A stretch of DNA of 64,000 nucleotides, from NCBI GenBank assembly GCA_016714365.1, contig JADJNH010000007.1, positions 558,001 to 622,000 on the forward strand, given 5' to 3'. The stretch comes from Candidatus Vicinibacter affinis. Lineage in GTDB: Bacteria; Bacteroidota; Bacteroidia; Chitinophagales; Saprospiraceae. A program made the translations under genes and the position numbers. The notes under the pieces were generated by a model that saw only the letters and a program-made list of their open reading frames with translations, was not told where the DNA came from and did not search any database. Each line of letters opens with the position of its first letter. The first letter of the stretch is position 1. Below, piece after piece: positions 30,493 through 38,484 of the stretch.

Positions 30493-30699
30493 TTATAAAC
30501 TATCCTCTTCAATATGAGCGACTTTCAATAAGCTCTTAAGAAGTCCTATTTTAAGTGGATTGTTTCCATGTACAGGAACAGATATTCTGACATTAAAATT
30601 AGGTTTTGAAAAAATAAAATGACTTCCATTAATTCTCTTAAGTATCCAACCATTACTCTCCAGAATTCTACAAAATTCCTTTCCTGAAATTTGCCTCAT
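30493..30699 (-). CDS. hicA: HicA-family mRNA interferase toxin
   Basis: 68 residues, normal for HicA. It has the dsRBD-like YcfA/HicA pattern: an N-terminal ISGKEFCRILESNGW helix, then RINGSHFIF with the catalytic His27, then VPVHGNNPLKIGLLKSLLK. It cleaves mRNA and tmRNA in known members. The gene overlaps hicB by 4 nt and follows it, i.e. a hicB-hicA order. It looks intact. Confidence 0.92.
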   Translation of the reverse strand: MRQISGKEFCRILESNGWILKRINGSHFIFSKPNFNVRISVPVHGNNPLKIGLLKSLLKVAHIEEDSL

Positions 30700-30899
30700 A
30701 TAGCAATCTCAAAGATTCTAGCTTTACTGTCGGGCTCCGGCTCTTCAATGTTTACGTTCAGACACCCTTCAACTGCTTCATAGAGATTTAGCAATAATTC
30801 ATCAAAAGTTTCACCCTGGGTTACACATCCTGGTATGGAGGGCACTTCTGCCCAATATCCACCCTCTTCCGCTTCATGAACCAATACCTTCAATTTCAT
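30696..30899 (-). CDS. hicB: HicB-family antitoxin
   Basis: 67 residues. The partial RNase H-like HicB fold is recognisable from LVHEAEEGGYWAEVPSIPGC, then VTQGETFDELLLNLYEAVEGCL. There is no separate DNA-binding domain at the C-terminus, so autoregulation may depend on the complex or be weak. It is translated ahead of hicA with a 4-nt overlap. The pair stands between two copies of a 27-bp direct repeat. Confidence 0.92.
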   Translation of the reverse strand: MKLKVLVHEAEEGGYWAEVPSIPGCVTQGETFDELLLNLYEAVEGCLNVNIEEPEPDSKARIFEIAI

Positions 30900-31110
30900 A
30901 TAAACTATATTGTTCCGCTAAAGTACAATTTTTAAGGTAAACATTAAGTATTGCATAACTTGAGCCTATGTATTGGGACTTCTCTAAAAATAATCGAAAT
31001 CGTCCTCATTAACTATTACTTCATTATAATTTCCATTTCGGTGCTGGTATATAGGACAAACTTTTGGTAATTCCGTTTAAAGTTAAAAACTTTTCGATAG
31101 TAGGGGGACT
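30900..31110. other. Intergenic region upstream of hicB with decayed coding remnant
   Basis: It carries the hicB upstream region. At 30984-31073 on the minus strand there is a start-less frame ending in VIVNEDDFDYF and TAG. It reads like the end of a former gene, but I cannot name it. Confidence 0.35.
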
Positions 31111-31415
31111 GAGCGGGACGCATTCAACTCACCCCTGCCCCTCTCTTGAAAGAGAGGGGGAGGACTCAGCGGGACGCGTTCAACTCATCCCCGGCCCTTC
31201 TCTTAAAGAGAAGGGAGGAATCTTAAAAGAGAAGGGAGGAAGACTAATCGGGGTGTGTTACTATCTACAAGCTTTAAGCCGGGAGGCTCAAAGCAACCCG
31301 ATGCTGCCGGTGGCTCAAAGCAACCGAAAGGGTTGTTTCGTGCGTCCTTGCTTGAAACTGACGGGGGTGGAAAAGGAGGGTGTTGCTTTCCTTTGTAAGC
31401 AATACAAGAGCTTTT
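31111..31415. repeat. Composite palindromic repeat, mixed type
   Basis: It contains GAGCGGGACGCATTCAACTC, then the CCCCTCTCTTGAAAGAGAGG hairpin seen around the DUF559 gene, then two CCCTTCTCTT hairpins of the other type (one shortened), then the AAGCTTTAAGCCGGGAGG part and the GAAAGGGTTGTTTC part. It shows that the two hairpin types belong to one larger family. Open frames across it are not genes. Confidence 0.9.
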
Positions 31416-31449
31416 AATTGCCATTGTCTGATCCATAAAAGGAATTTAC

Positions 31450-32466
31450 TTACTTGTATAAATTGGCATTCGGATTGCCATCGCCGTCAGAATCGAATCC
31501 CATCACTTTCAATCTTATTTTTAAATATCCATTGGCTCCGGTGGTACCGTACTGATCCTCCACCAACATCAAACCATATGCTTCCCGATTTTGCATTTTT
31601 GTCTTGATGGCAAATACTTTTCCATTTATTTTTGTTCGGCTTTCAAATTTGTCTTTGAAGGCAGGGGTCTGCTTGATCACGGCCAATAATTGATTATTGT
31701 TTTGGATTTTTGCAAACTTGTCCGATGTGAGCGCAGTTAATGCTATCTCACTTTCATTGACTTCTTCCCATAATTTGACCGGTATGTTTGCATCTTTATA
31801 ATTGCTTCCCCTGAAATAGTAATTTGCGAAAAGGTCATTTTTTACATATGCCGGAGTCAACAATGCATACATGGGTGCTGATCCATAATAATCCGTTGCG
31901 GTAAAAATAACATCTACGCTGCCAGTATTTCCGGCTGCGTCCACATCGTCCATAACAAGACCACTCATCATGTCCAGGTAACAACCATATTTTTGGTTGT
32001 TTTGATTCCCCAGATTAGCTGAGCCATCTGTGTTATATGAAGCGGATTCCGGTTCTTCAAATTGTTCCACGGTGGATCCTGTCTCACTTACTTCGGTCGG
32101 ACTATCTTCCAATGGCTCTGAAAGATCCAATGGGGGATTTGGCAATTGGGCATCATTTGTATTTACTGTTGCATCATTGTTTTTATTTTTAAAATGAAGT
32201 CCGCGGATTGGATCAAATATTTTTATAATAGACTTAACATTTTGAACTGTAGCTTTGATCCCTTCCCCGGCCTGCTGGATGTTTTCATTCATAGCTACAC
32301 TCCCATTCTGTACTTTCTGACTTTTCTGCTGAATCTTTTCTGTGGCAGATACCGCTTTATCCATTTTTTGTTCGATCTTATTCTGTGCTTGCAGACAATA
32401 AATGCTTGCCACCATAAATGTCATCATTATCATTAACCTGAAATGCAGGTTTGCTAAATTTTTCAT
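31450..32466 (-). CDS. Secreted protein of unknown function
   Basis: 338 residues with a signal peptide ending CLQAQ near residue 28. Residues 29-80 are polar, Lys/Gln-rich and probably helical (KIEQKMDKAVSATEKIQQKS). An acidic, Asn/Pro-rich linker follows. A globular C-terminal half includes KYGCYLDMMSGLVMDDVDAAGN, a DYYGSAPMYALL segment and a closing GFDSDGDGNPNANL that looks like a calcium-type DxDxDG turn. It lies last in a same-strand run of four secreted-protein genes behind a two-component system. I do not recognise the family. Confidence 0.8.
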   Translation of the reverse strand: MKNLANLHFRLMIMMTFMVASIYCLQAQNKIEQKMDKAVSATEKIQQKSQKVQNGSVAMNENIQQAGEGIKATVQNVKSIIKIFDPIRGLHFKNKNNDATVNTNDAQLPNPPLDLSEPLEDSPTEVSETGSTVEQFEEPESASYNTDGSANLGNQNNQKYGCYLDMMSGLVMDDVDAAGNTGSVDVIFTATDYYGSAPMYALLTPAYVKNDLFANYYFRGSNYKDANIPVKLWEEVNESEIALTALTSDKFAKIQNNNQLLAVIKQTPAFKDKFESRTKINGKVFAIKTKMQNREAYGLMLVEDQYGTTGANGYLKIRLKVMGFDSDGDGNPNANLYK

Positions 32467-32568
32467 TGGTATAATTTTAAAGTAGGAAATGAATAATAAA
32501 TTGAATCTAAATCAGAAGATAGTTTCATCAGATCGATTTACTGACGACATGATAACCTGATCCTTCTA

Positions 32569-33078
32569 TTAATTTGATTTAGGATTTTTGGTCATGGTAT
32601 TATTGGACAAGACAGCATCATCATTGTTTGTATTGCTATCCATACGGATATCCGGATCGTATTCAATGAAAACCATATAATCCGGAGGAAATTCTTTACT
32701 GTTTTTAAATGCCGGTCTTTCGTAAATAATTTGCAATTCTGAATTGCTGTTCAATTGATTAAATCTCAATTGCTTTACCATTTTTCTGTTTGCAGAGGAA
32801 TAATTTTCCCACATCTGGATGTTTTGTTGATTTGCTCCTGATGTGTAATTCTTACCGCCTTTGTTTTTAATGGTGCCGGTAACCCTTAAAATATCGCCGG
32901 TGCTTCTTTTAATGGTTTTAAAAGAAATATCCATTACAGCAGGATCTATGGTATTCAGGTAAATTGCCTTTTGAGTCTCCACTGCTTTGTTTGGCAAGGG
33001 TTTAATCCCGGTGGAAATCTGAGCAAAGATGTATCCGTTAGAAAACAATACTAAAGCGAATATTGCTAAATTTTTCAT
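32569..33078 (-). CDS. Small secreted protein, possibly CARDB-like
   Basis: 169 residues with a signal peptide ending YIFAQ. The body has DISFKTIKRSTGDILRVTGT, IKNKGGKNYTSG and a strand-rich pattern ending FIEYDPDIRMDSN. This resembles bacterial Ig-like CARDB domains, where a G-x-V-x-N-x-G-type strand is common, but the match is weak. The tail has DxNxNND, a possible calcium-binding turn. It sits between the papain-like gene and the 338-residue gene, all on the same strand, so it may be co-expressed. Confidence 0.78.
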   Translation of the reverse strand: MKNLAIFALVLFSNGYIFAQISTGIKPLPNKAVETQKAIYLNTIDPAVMDISFKTIKRSTGDILRVTGTIKNKGGKNYTSGANQQNIQMWENYSSANRKMVKQLRFNQLNSNSELQIIYERPAFKNSKEFPPDYMVFIEYDPDIRMDSNTNNDDAVLSNNTMTKNPKSN

Positions 33079-33152
33079 GATTATAATTTTATGGAAATGA
33101 GATAATATTTATGAATGAAAATATGCGAATTGAAATTTATTAGATTTTTATA

Positions 33153-34352
33153 TTAACGAATTACAATACTTGCCTCAAAAGGTCGGTTGTTGCCATCAAA
33201 TCGGACAAGCGGATCCCCTGCTCCATTATACAATTCTCTTTGATAAGTTCCTTCCTGGGCAAAAACTCTGAATGAATTCACATTCCAATTGTCTCCGCCT
33301 ATGCCTCCACCAAAAGTTGTTTTTAAGACTACACTTTTGATTTGGTCGCATTTCACACTTTTTTGCAATTCAATCGGCACTACCTGGTAATAATGATCGA
33401 TCCAGCGAGCACCTTTGTTGATGTTTTCAAATTTTTGCGAAGTGCCATTTTTAAAATTAACTATTGCCTGAACGTTGTCATTTCCTCCTCTTAAATCATC
33501 ACCACCGGTAAAAATTTCCAATAATAATTCATGTACAGTTCCATCCTTGCTCAGCACTTGTGACTGGATGGTGGGAGGCACTGATCTGCTGTATTTTTTA
33601 TCTACGAAATAGGTCATCCATTCACAGGAAACATCCTCTATATAATGATAACAATTTCTTGCAACATCCGGAATAAGCGTCATTGTTCGGTTCGGAAAAT
33701 TAGGATCACAAATGAATATTTTAAAGTCTTCTTTAAATTTTCCCAAATCTCCTTTGTAGCGACCTAACTGATATCCAATTGCGATCACCTGATGATGAGA
33801 AACTACACCGCCACCACCTGCTTTGAAAAGTCCCAGGACTGCTGGTTTGCCGGCGTCAATACTTTCTTTCAATTCCTGTAACCTTCCGCCATTAAATCCC
33901 TGAATGCCCCAATTAAAAAATTCACTGGTTCTCCAACCAAAAGGATTGTTGATTAATTCCGCCCACTTGTCTGCATTGGAAATAATGGATTTCTTTTGTC
34001 TGGCTTCAATAAAATTAGACAAAGGAGAGCCATTAAATGGTCTGTATGATTGTTGAGGAATCGTTCGTCCTGCGTAGTAATAATCCACCATGGTGTATGC
34101 CATACCTCCACAAGCACCTGCCAGCACAGGACCATTGACCAAAGCAAGTGGTAACTCCCAATGTATGTCATTCACAAATTTAAACCCGTGGACTTCTGGT
34201 TTAAACGTAGTCATTTTTCGATTTAACAGAGCATCCTGTCCTGTAAGAGGAGTGTCCTTTATTTTGGTTGTTATCTTACTTTGTGCGGAACTCACTTGAA
34301 TTAGTGTAATACTAAACAATACCGCCATTGAAAATTGAATGATATTTTTCAT
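33153..34352 (-). CDS. Secreted papain/C39-like fold protein with C-terminal GGDDLR module
   Basis: 399 residues with a signal peptide ending VSSAQ. Residues 78-260 have a cysteine-peptidase-like order: GACGGMAYTMVDYYYAG (Cys nucleophile candidate), PFGWRTSEFFNWG, a GKPAVLGLF segment, SHHQVIAIGY (His candidate) and CDPNFPNRT (Asp/Asn candidate). A C-terminal beta module (about residues 285-399) starts FTGGDDLRGGND and ends DNWNVNSFRVF, GAGDPLVRFDGNN. The same module ends the neighbouring upstream protein. Activity is inferred from motifs. It could be a peptidase, a transglutaminase-like enzyme or a toxin-like effector. It lies 49 bp downstream of the crystallin-like gene and is probably in an operon with it. 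Confidence 0.85.
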   Translation of the reverse strand: MKNIIQFSMAVLFSITLIQVSSAQSKITTKIKDTPLTGQDALLNRKMTTFKPEVHGFKFVNDIHWELPLALVNGPVLAGACGGMAYTMVDYYYAGRTIPQQSYRPFNGSPLSNFIEARQKKSIISNADKWAELINNPFGWRTSEFFNWGIQGFNGGRLQELKESIDAGKPAVLGLFKAGGGGVVSHHQVIAIGYQLGRYKGDLGKFKEDFKIFICDPNFPNRTMTLIPDVARNCYHYIEDVSCEWMTYFVDKKYSRSVPPTIQSQVLSKDGTVHELLLEIFTGGDDLRGGNDNVQAIVNFKNGTSQKFENINKGARWIDHYYQVVPIELQKSVKCDQIKSVVLKTTFGGGIGGDNWNVNSFRVFAQEGTYQRELYNGAGDPLVRFDGNNRPFEASIVIR

Positions 34353-34401
34353 GATTTAAAATTTTAATCGTTTATAAATATTGCTTAAAGATTTTTAAAA
34401 A

Positions 34402-35121
34402 TTAGTTACAGGCTCTGCCGGTTACATTAATTGGGTACCGCTTATTCTCTCCTGTAAATCGAACCAATGGCGCACCATTACCGCGATAAACTACCAATCC
34501 ATCAGGATAAGATCGACTTATGTAGCTTACTTGCAGTTCATTCACATCCCAATTGTCATAATGTTCGAAAATATTTCCTCTATGTTCCGGAAGTCCACTG
34601 TGGGATAGTGCCATATCCAAAATTTGATCTATTCTAACCCCGGGTATAGAAATCGTGAAATCACGACTTGAGTTGGATGCAAGACTACCTCCAGCACCAA
34701 CCATTCGATTTGAACGATTGCCGACACCATTTATACGCCAGTGAAAGATTGCATAGCTTCCACTTCTTAAATCATCTCCTCCGGTCTTAATAGAAATGCG
34801 CAGACTTGCATCTGAAGCATCTATTCTTTTTACCGTAATGGTACATCCCCTGGCACCTAACAATCCAACAGAACCATCCATGTTTCTCCAATACTGACAA
34901 AGACCTGTACACCCATCCTCATTGGCCATAATCACCAAATATCCACTCGGAATAGTTATAGATCTTACGTTGAATGGTAGTCGTGTTCCATCACCGACAG
35001 AGATAGCCTGTCGAGTACCTCTGTAATTTTGTTCACTGTGAATAATAACCTGACCACTCACCGAACTAAAAATTATGGCGATGATAAAACACATCCCTGA
35101 ATTCAAAATCTTGTTTTTCAT
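34402..35121 (-). CDS. Secreted beta/gamma-crystallin-like protein with GGDDLR module
   Basis: 239 residues with a signal peptide ending SVSGQ. Residues 25-95 resemble one beta/gamma-crystallin motif pair: VIIHSEQNYRGTRQAISVGD, RSITIPSGYLVIM and GCTGLCQYWRN. Such domains often bind calcium and stiffen extracellular proteins. From about residue 110 comes KTGGDDLRSGSY, then an HWRINGVG segment, IDQI, DNWDVNELQVSY and GAPLVRFTGENKRYP. This is the same module that ends the papain-like protein. It is the first gene of the secreted group downstream of the response regulator, with a TAGCTTTG box and two dyad sites upstream. Confidence 0.83.
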   Translation of the reverse strand: MKNKILNSGMCFIIAIIFSSVSGQVIIHSEQNYRGTRQAISVGDGTRLPFNVRSITIPSGYLVIMANEDGCTGLCQYWRNMDGSVGLLGARGCTITVKRIDASDASLRISIKTGGDDLRSGSYAIFHWRINGVGNRSNRMVGAGGSLASNSSRDFTISIPGVRIDQILDMALSHSGLPEHRGNIFEHYDNWDVNELQVSYISRSYPDGLVVYRGNGAPLVRFTGENKRYPINVTGRACN

Positions 35122-35151
35122 AATTTTAATTTTTATATTTTTTTAATGATA

Positions 35152-35243
35152 CAAAGCTAGGATGCCTTAAAATCACGACCTAAAATCAGGCTTCACATGA
35201 TCATGTCAAAATATCCATCTGACCATCACATGATGATGTGATG
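35152..35243 (-). promoter_or_regulatory. Promoter and dyad operators of the secreted-protein operon
   Basis: Minus-strand -7-type box TAGCTTTG at 35159-35152, without a good TTTG partner. Upstream are the perfect palindrome ACATGATCATGT (35195-35206) and the inverted repeat CATCACAT-GATG-ATGTGATG (35224-35243). A weak -33 plus upstream dyads suggests an activator-dependent promoter; the adjacent LuxR-type regulator is the obvious candidate. Confidence 0.6.
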
Positions 35244-35386
35244 CACCATTTTAATCTTGCAGATAATATAAAAATTAGTTTATGAGGTAAAAGGAGTAAA
35301 GTGTCAGGAAAATCCGGGTCACTAAAATAAATACGAATAACTTAGATAAGCTGAATATAAGGCTCTCACCTTAAAAAATATTCTAA

Positions 35387-36013
35387 CTACTTATTTGTGA
35401 TTTTGTAAATGGCTTCAGTCGCACTGTTTACCTGTAACTTTTTGTAAATTTTCTTTATATGTGTTCTGATGGTATCAATACTTAGTTCCAATTTGTCTGC
35501 AATCATTTTATAACTGCTCCCCACAACCAGTGCGTTTAAAATTTCATTCTCCCGATCTGTAAGTTGCTCCAAATTTTCTTTCTTCACAGGTACGGGCTTT
35601 GCAAATGAATTAAGCACCTTTCGTGCAACACTCCCGGTCATAGGAGCTCCACCATTTAAAACATCTTTGATGGAATAAATGATATGTTCAAAATCATTTT
35701 TTAATAAATAGCCAGTTGCTCCGGCACAAATGGCATTGTAAATATTTTCAGCATCTTCAAAAATGGTCAACATAATAACCGGTATGGCTGAATTATTAGA
35801 TCGCAATAAAGTAACCGCTTCTATGCCATTCATCACCGGCATGTCGATATCCATGAGAATAACATCAGGTCTGTACTCATCTATATCCTTTAATACCTCA
35901 GAAGGATTTGGTTTTGCAAGCATAACCTCCATTTCTGTATTCCATTGAAACAACGAACACAAGCTGGATCTTAAATGATCACTGTCCTCATAAATAATAA
36001 TTCTTACAGACAT
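35387..36013 (-). CDS. NarL/FixJ-type response regulator
   Basis: 208 residues. The receiver domain (1-120) has the acidic pocket YEDSD, the phosphoacceptor Asp55 in ILMDIDMPVMNG, the switch Thr in MLTIF and Lys105 in YLLKND. The LuxR-type HTH (about 145-208) reads LTDRENEILNALVVG, YKMIADKLELS, DTIRTHIKKIYKKL. It is a DNA-binding transcription regulator, phosphorylated by the kinase encoded 55 bp upstream. It has a promoter-like box of its own (TACCTTTG, 36037-36030) and a palindrome CATGATCATG at 36064-36073, so autoregulation is likely. All key residues are present. Confidence 0.95.
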   Translation of the reverse strand: MSVRIIIYEDSDHLRSSLCSLFQWNTEMEVMLAKPNPSEVLKDIDEYRPDVILMDIDMPVMNGIEAVTLLRSNNSAIPVIMLTIFEDAENIYNAICAGATGYLLKNDFEHIIYSIKDVLNGGAPMTGSVARKVLNSFAKPVPVKKENLEQLTDRENEILNALVVGSSYKMIADKLELSIDTIRTHIKKIYKKLQVNSATEAIYKITNK

Positions 36014-36029
36014 TCATTAAAATTTTTTA

Positions 36030-36073
36030 CAAAGGTAAGTCAATTGACTTCAAACTGAATTGCCATGATCATG
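36030..36073 (-). promoter_or_regulatory. Promoter box and palindromes upstream of response regulator
   Basis: TACCTTTG on the minus strand (36037-36030) is followed upstream by the 14-bp perfect palindrome AAGTCAATTGACTT (36037-36050) and by CATGATCATG (36064-36073), which overlaps the kinase stop codon. The latter is the same core as the palindrome upstream of the secreted operon. Confidence 0.6.
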
Positions 36074-38300
36074 TGATAGGGATTTTTAAACACACAAAAG
36101 TCCCTTCGCTACCATGTTGAATTTCAAAACTTCCACCGATAGAGATGGCTCGCTCTTGCATACTTTTAATACCGGTACCTGTACTACCCGGTTTGCCCTT
36201 CCACTCCCCATTATCTGTTATCTCCAACTCATAGCTGGCTTTAGTCTGCTTCCAAATGATGCGTACTGTATCCGCACCTGAATGCTTCACAATGTTGTTG
36301 ATCACTTCTTTAAAAATAAGTAAAACCTCTTTACGAGACTGAACGGGAAGAGCCTTGGACAATAATACCTCATCCACATCAAAGAAAACTTTGATATTCT
36401 GGGATTCTAAAACTTTCCCTGCAAACTCTCTCATCCTGGCAGAAAGTGCTTCAATTTTTTCATTGTCGGGTCTGATAGCCCAAACAATATCGCTCATATT
36501 TTGCTGTACCGTCTTGCTTTGTTGGGTTATTTGATTCAACATCTCCTTTGCTTGCAATGGATCCTTATCAAGTGATTGACTGGATACTAAACTAAGGATA
36601 TTTATACTGGTAAGGGTACTGCCAATTTCATCGTGCAAATCCTTTGCAATATTGTTTCGAATTTTCAGCAGGCTATTCTGTTGAGCAATTTTTCTTTTTA
36701 ACTGATATCTGTTGAATAATAAGAAGCCCAGCACCAAGGAAATAAAAATAGAACCTATCAAAACTTGACTTAATATTCGTTGACGCTGAATTTGTCTTTC
36801 ATTGAGAAGTTTATCCTGCTCCAAAATTTTTACATTCTGATTGGTCAATTTAAGTAATCGTTCATTAGATTGATTAATTAACTCTTGTTTTGCTTTTTCA
36901 GATTCAATTTTCTGGTATCTGCCTAACTGCAATTCCTGGTCTTGCTTTAACAAGGTAATTTCCTGCTGACCCTTAATATTTAGCAACGTGCCAATTTGTA
37001 TAAGTTTATTTTGCTTGTCCAATTCCAGTTCTCTTTGCTTTTGCTCTGCACTTAATTTGGCTAATTGCAGGTCCTTTTTTTCAGTTTCGTATTTTAATTT
37101 AAGATCTTCAACACTTGTTTTTGTTTTCTCGCTAAACAAGCTATCCCGATAGGTAAAATTAATTTGTGTGCATAATAACGCATTATAAAAATCTTTATGC
37201 CTATTATAAAAGCCAGATTTGCTGGAATAAAATGCCTGAAACAAAGGTTTACTCTGCAAATTATTTGCATGTTGGAAAGCCAGCTGATAATAATTTTCTG
37301 CCCCTAAAGAATCCGCCATGCGATCTGATAATTCAGCACATTGAATGTATTGTAAGCTGAGTTTGTATTGATCCCCTGTTTGTTGATAAATTTCAATAGC
37401 CTTTTTCTGAAATTGAAATGCTTCTTTAAATTTATTTTGTCTGGATAACAAATTGGCGGTATTGGTATATACTTGCGCTTGAACAGGCTTTACACCGCTT
37501 CTTTCTGCATATTGAATAGCTTTTTGTTGATATATCCATGCGGTATCCAATGAAATTACAGAATATACGGTGACCAAATTTCCTAAGTTCGAGGCAATTC
37601 CCTTGATGTCGCCAATTCGCTCACGAATTACCAATGATTCCTTGAATAATTCTGCTGCAACCGTTCGTTTGTTTAATCGGTAATAACTTACTGCGATATT
37701 GCCCATGGTGTTGGCCACCTCTTGTTCAACTCCCAACAACTCGAATAGGCGGAGGGCCTGAAGATAATTTTCTGCAGCACGGGAGTAGTCTCCTAATTTA
37801 TCATAATTAATTCCAATTTCATTATAGGCCAAAGCAATATACAGTGAATCCGTTTTGTAAGATAAATGTTGCAAACCTGTTTTTGAAGCTACAATAGCTT
37901 CTTCAAAATTATTTAAACTCTTAAGATATTGTGACTTTTGAAGGAAAGCCAATCCCATAATCAAACTGTCGCGTATGGCAGATCCAAGCTGGAAGCCTTC
38001 TTTCAAATGCTCATCTATTTTTTCATATTCACTTTTCTTTAATAGCAGATCAGCCATTTTCAAACAAGCATAGGCTTCTCCGCGTTTCATACGCTTTTCC
38101 TGACTAAGCTGTCTGGCTCTCTTAATACTTGACATTGCTTCGTCCAATTTTCCTTGAAAATCCAGTTCATCTGCTTCATTGAGCAGTCTGTATATTTCAA
38201 TAGAATCTTTGGGTGTATAGATTACTTGTGCGTGGACAGCAGAAAGCCATAAAGGTACCATCAGAAGAAAAAGTAAACTATTTCTATTCTTTTCTGCCAT
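36069..38300 (-). CDS. TPR-containing sensor histidine kinase (HisKA_3)
   Basis: 743 residues. A signal peptide ends AVHAQ near residue 25. A long tetratricopeptide-repeat region follows (about 30-400; DKLGDYSRAAENYLQALRLF and similar), then a coiled coil rich in Lys/Glu/Gln and one membrane helix (VLIGSIFISLVLGFLLF, near residue 515). Next are the dimerisation and phosphoacceptor segment NIAKDLHDEIGSTLTSIN (His near 550) and an HATPase_c domain with N-box FKEVINNIVKHSGA and DNGEWKGKPGSTGTGIKSMQ. The TPR domain is thus periplasmic and the kinase cytoplasmic, as in many Bacteroidota two-component sensors. The cognate regulator follows. A TAAATTTG box at 38351-38344 may be its promoter. Confidence 0.95.
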   Translation of the reverse strand: MAEKNRNSLLFLLMVPLWLSAVHAQVIYTPKDSIEIYRLLNEADELDFQGKLDEAMSSIKRARQLSQEKRMKRGEAYACLKMADLLLKKSEYEKIDEHLKEGFQLGSAIRDSLIMGLAFLQKSQYLKSLNNFEEAIVASKTGLQHLSYKTDSLYIALAYNEIGINYDKLGDYSRAAENYLQALRLFELLGVEQEVANTMGNIAVSYYRLNKRTVAAELFKESLVIRERIGDIKGIASNLGNLVTVYSVISLDTAWIYQQKAIQYAERSGVKPVQAQVYTNTANLLSRQNKFKEAFQFQKKAIEIYQQTGDQYKLSLQYIQCAELSDRMADSLGAENYYQLAFQHANNLQSKPLFQAFYSSKSGFYNRHKDFYNALLCTQINFTYRDSLFSEKTKTSVEDLKLKYETEKKDLQLAKLSAEQKQRELELDKQNKLIQIGTLLNIKGQQEITLLKQDQELQLGRYQKIESEKAKQELINQSNERLLKLTNQNVKILEQDKLLNERQIQRQRILSQVLIGSIFISLVLGFLLFNRYQLKRKIAQQNSLLKIRNNIAKDLHDEIGSTLTSINILSLVSSQSLDKDPLQAKEMLNQITQQSKTVQQNMSDIVWAIRPDNEKIEALSARMREFAGKVLESQNIKVFFDVDEVLLSKALPVQSRKEVLLIFKEVINNIVKHSGADTVRIIWKQTKASYELEITDNGEWKGKPGSTGTGIKSMQERAISIGGSFEIQHGSEGTFVCLKIPIT

Positions 38301-38484
38301 CGCATTCTCTCCCGATTTTATTAATAAAGACCCGGAACTTAAACAAATTTATTGAATTATATCCAAAATTTTAAATTGGTTCATTGGTTTATTAAAGCGG
38401 ACTTATTCAATTGATTGTGGAAGTTTAAAACTATATAACAGCATTATAGCATTTATAGTGAGGGTAAAAGAACTTGAAACTTTA

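Larger units (their letters stand above)
30403..31093. repeat. 27-bp direct repeats flanking hicBA
   Basis: GTAATT-NN-GTTTAAAGTTAAAAACTTT occurs at 30403-30429 and again at 31067-31093 in the same orientation, 25 of 27 bases identical. The two copies bracket the hicBA pair. Confidence 0.8.

Noticed and set aside
31064..31436. Two overlapping frames on opposite strands in the repeat at 31.1-31.4 kb
   Set aside because: Both are made of repeat sequence with no codon bias.
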